64,000 nt of DNA from Chondrus crispus (lineage: Eukaryota > Rhodophyta > Florideophyceae > Gigartinales > Gigartinaceae). Within the stretch, counting starts at the first letter, position 1, and every line of letters begins with the position of its first letter. Position numbers and translations under genes: made by a program. This document shows, in pieces, positions 62,066 through 64,000 of the stretch. The notes beneath the pieces are model-generated. The model saw only the letters and a program-made list of their open reading frames with translations. It was not told the DNA's origin and ran no database searches. The DNA lies in assembly GCF_000350225.1 (NCBI RefSeq), contig NW_005178978.1, positions 1 through 64,000 on the forward strand. Reading direction: 5' to 3'.

Positions 62066-63300
62066 GTGCCTGTTGACACGGCTACCTACTCTATTTGGGT
62101 AGACAAGACCTGGTTCCTGAGAAATGGGGGAAGAATTATCGAGAATAACAGTGTGGCACAGGCCGTAGACGGACATCACTTGCAGGTTGAAGGAGAAGGC
62201 TTGCTGGATTTCCGTCTCTGGGGAAGACGTTTCCGGGAGACAGTCCGCGTTCTGGACCAACTACCAGCCAAGGTGCTCATCGGACGGAAGTTTTGGAGAG
62301 CAAATTCCTTCGAAATGGATCTTTCCACTAATTCTGGGTACATCATACGGGACGGGGAAAAGTATTCAGGGCCAATCGGTAAGACCAGAGGCCGAGCTTC
62401 AGTAGAGCATGTCCGCAAAGTACTCGAGGGCGAAGATGTTGATTTTTATCTGAAGCACGAGGCAGACTACTCCAGCTTCTCGTCTGATTTTTCGATGCAG
62501 AAGCAGCTGAGGGATCTCCTTTGGGATCGCACAGCAATTTTTAAAGGCTTAGGTTGTATCAAAGGAGTCCAACATGAGATTCAGTTGAAGGAAAAGGTGA
62601 AGCCTATCTGTGAGAAGCTGCGACGCCGATCTCCCAAAGAGCAAGACATTGAGAGGGTAGCTATGGAAAAGCTACTGGCTATGGGCGTGTTAGAGCCGAG
62701 TGTGTTACCCTGGGCGTCTAGCAACGTTTTCGTTCGGAAGAAAGACGGCAGTGTCAGGGTCACAGCAGACTTTCGCGCTCTGAACAACGCTACAGTGACA
62801 GATTCGTACCCCATGGAGGATATGCGCCAAGTCCTCGATTGGTTGGGAAGTAAGAAAATGTTCTCATGCTTTGACCTAAAGGATGCATTTTATGAAGTCG
62901 TGCTTGCACCAGAATCCAGGCCTCTGACTTCCATACGCACAGTCATCGGTCTGCTACAGTATACTCGTCTAGCCCAAGGTTTGAAGAACTCTCCGGGAAC
63001 GCTGCAGCGCATTGTCAACGTTATATTTGGCGATCGAAAGGGCTGGGATGTCCTAGCATTTATGGACGATGTAAGGGTGGGGACGGCCACAGAGAAGGAG
63101 CATTTGGTTGCTCTTGCATCCGTCTTGGACACGCTGTTACACGCTGGAGCCCGTTTGAAACTTTCCAAGTGTAAATTTGGTGTGCGTTCAGTGGAAATTT
63201 TGGGACATGTGGTGAACAACGACGGACTACGTCCTTCAGACGCGCATCTGGACGCTATTAGACGACTCGTCCAAACCCGCGGGTGGAGACGAGTTAATGC
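62066..63300 (+). pseudogene. Protease and reverse transcriptase of element D
   Basis: A protease-like region begins VPVDTATYSIWV (62066-62100), with DTA as active-site motif, and continues to KVLIGRKFWR near 62270-62300. RT follows: GVLEPSVLPWASSNVFVRKK, VTADFRALNNATVTDSYPME, CFDLKDAFYEVVLAPES, RLAQGLKNSPGTLQR and the catalytic FMDDV near 63059-63073. The RT frame is open but passes out of frame near 63290. Confidence 0.85.
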
Positions 63301-64000
63301 GGTTTCTAGGTCTCATGAACTTTTTCTCCGATTTTATAGACCATTTCGCGGAGACGGCTATTCTGCTGTACGCTGCACTCAAAGGCACAGGATTTTCGAA
63401 GAAGAGAAAACATGGCCAAAAGCTGAAGATCCCACACTGGGACAAACGGTCGGGAAAGGTCCAGACAGCCGCTTGGGCTGAATTGAAGGCGGCGCTGAGC
63501 GATCCAGAAATTCTAGCCCCACCGAGACGCGGACGTAGGAAGAAAGTCATGACTGACGCAAGTTCGTGTGGTTTTGGGGCTGTTTTACTGCAACAAAGTG
63601 ATGAAGGGAAATGGGCACCTGTATCCTTCACAAGCCGCAAGTTGAAGCCATCCGAATTGAAGTTCACTGCTACGGAGAAAGAGTGCGTCGCAGTTGTACA
63701 TGCATTGCGTAAATGGCGTCATTTGTTGCACGGTGAGTAATTCTTGGTGGTCACGGACCATCTCGCCCTCAAATGGCTACTGAGTTTGAAAGAACCTCGG
63801 GAGCGTCTGGCTAGATGGGTTGTGGATGTCCAGGATCACGACTTTGTTGTAGAGCACCGTGCCGGAAAAGAACTGGTTGTTCCCGATACCCTAAGCCGAG
63901 ATACAGTCCCTAAGCCATTATGTCAACGTTGCTTTAGGCCATTGCAAGATCTCGACGTGGAGGGCGTCGTCAGCAAAGAGAGAAGAGAAGTGGTCTCTGC
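63297..64000 (+). pseudogene. RNase H of element D, continues past the window
   Basis: In the frame after the shift: FLGLMNFFSDFIDHFAE, then RNase H with VMTDASSCGFGAVLLQQ near 63545-63600 and KFTATEKECVAVVHALRKW. TAA at 63738-63740 interrupts it, and VVTDHLALKWLLSL follows in the same frame near 63745-63790. The connection towards integrase runs off the window. Confidence 0.82.

Larger units (their letters stand above)
60671..64000 (+). mobile_element. Ty3/gypsy element D, cut by the right window edge
   Basis: Plus strand: gag with CCHC knuckle, protease-like domain, RT and RNase H. Integrase would follow beyond 64000. It is distinct from A-C in its RT motifs (FMDDV rather than YLDDV). Gag, RNase H and the RT junction carry stops or frameshifts. 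The 5' LTR is not delimited. Confidence 0.85.

Overview
This is a piece of a eukaryotic nuclear genome, most likely a florideophyte red alga close to Chondrus crispus. The reasons are: long intronless host genes in small islands between retrotransposons, a likely plastid-targeted protein, and above all two fused mycosporine-like amino acid (MAA) enzymes whose fusion pattern I associate with red algae. The species call is inference; no rRNA or organelle marker is present.

Positions 1-27.8 kb are a nested retrotransposon block. A Ty3/gypsy element (A, minus strand) runs off the left edge and ends near 18090. A second gypsy element (B, plus strand, 5427-16193) sits inside the gag gene of A, with near-identical LTRs of 633 and 639 bp and a perfect CTTCC target duplication. 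A in turn seems to have landed in a third gypsy element (C, minus, about 18091-26765), whose 3' LTR is not in the window. A frameshifted gag-like gene follows. All are decayed by single stops and frameshifts.

Positions 28.4-40.6 kb are a host gene island: an AMMECR1-domain protein, an unknown protein, an S1-domain protein, a broken glycosyltransferase-like gene next to an assembly gap, a large divergent cullin, a likely plastid-targeted unknown protein and a doubtful basic ORF. Positions 41.6-48.9 kb hold a DIRS-like tyrosine-recombinase retrotransposon with 182-bp direct repeats and a deleted chromodomain gypsy element. Positions 49.8-50.3 kb hold clustered palindromes and a foldback repeat.

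Positions 51.4-57.8 kb are the most notable part: an ATP-grasp plus D-Ala-D-Ala-ligase-like fusion (MysC-MysD type, plus strand) and a dehydroquinate-synthase-like plus O-methyltransferase fusion (MysA-MysB type, minus strand), convergent with 979 bp between the stops. Together they would turn sedoheptulose 7-phosphate into 4-deoxygadusol, then mycosporine-glycine, then a two-amino-acid MAA sunscreen. A small inverted-repeat element follows at 58.9-59.8 kb, and another gypsy element (D, plus strand) runs off the right edge from about 60.7 kb.
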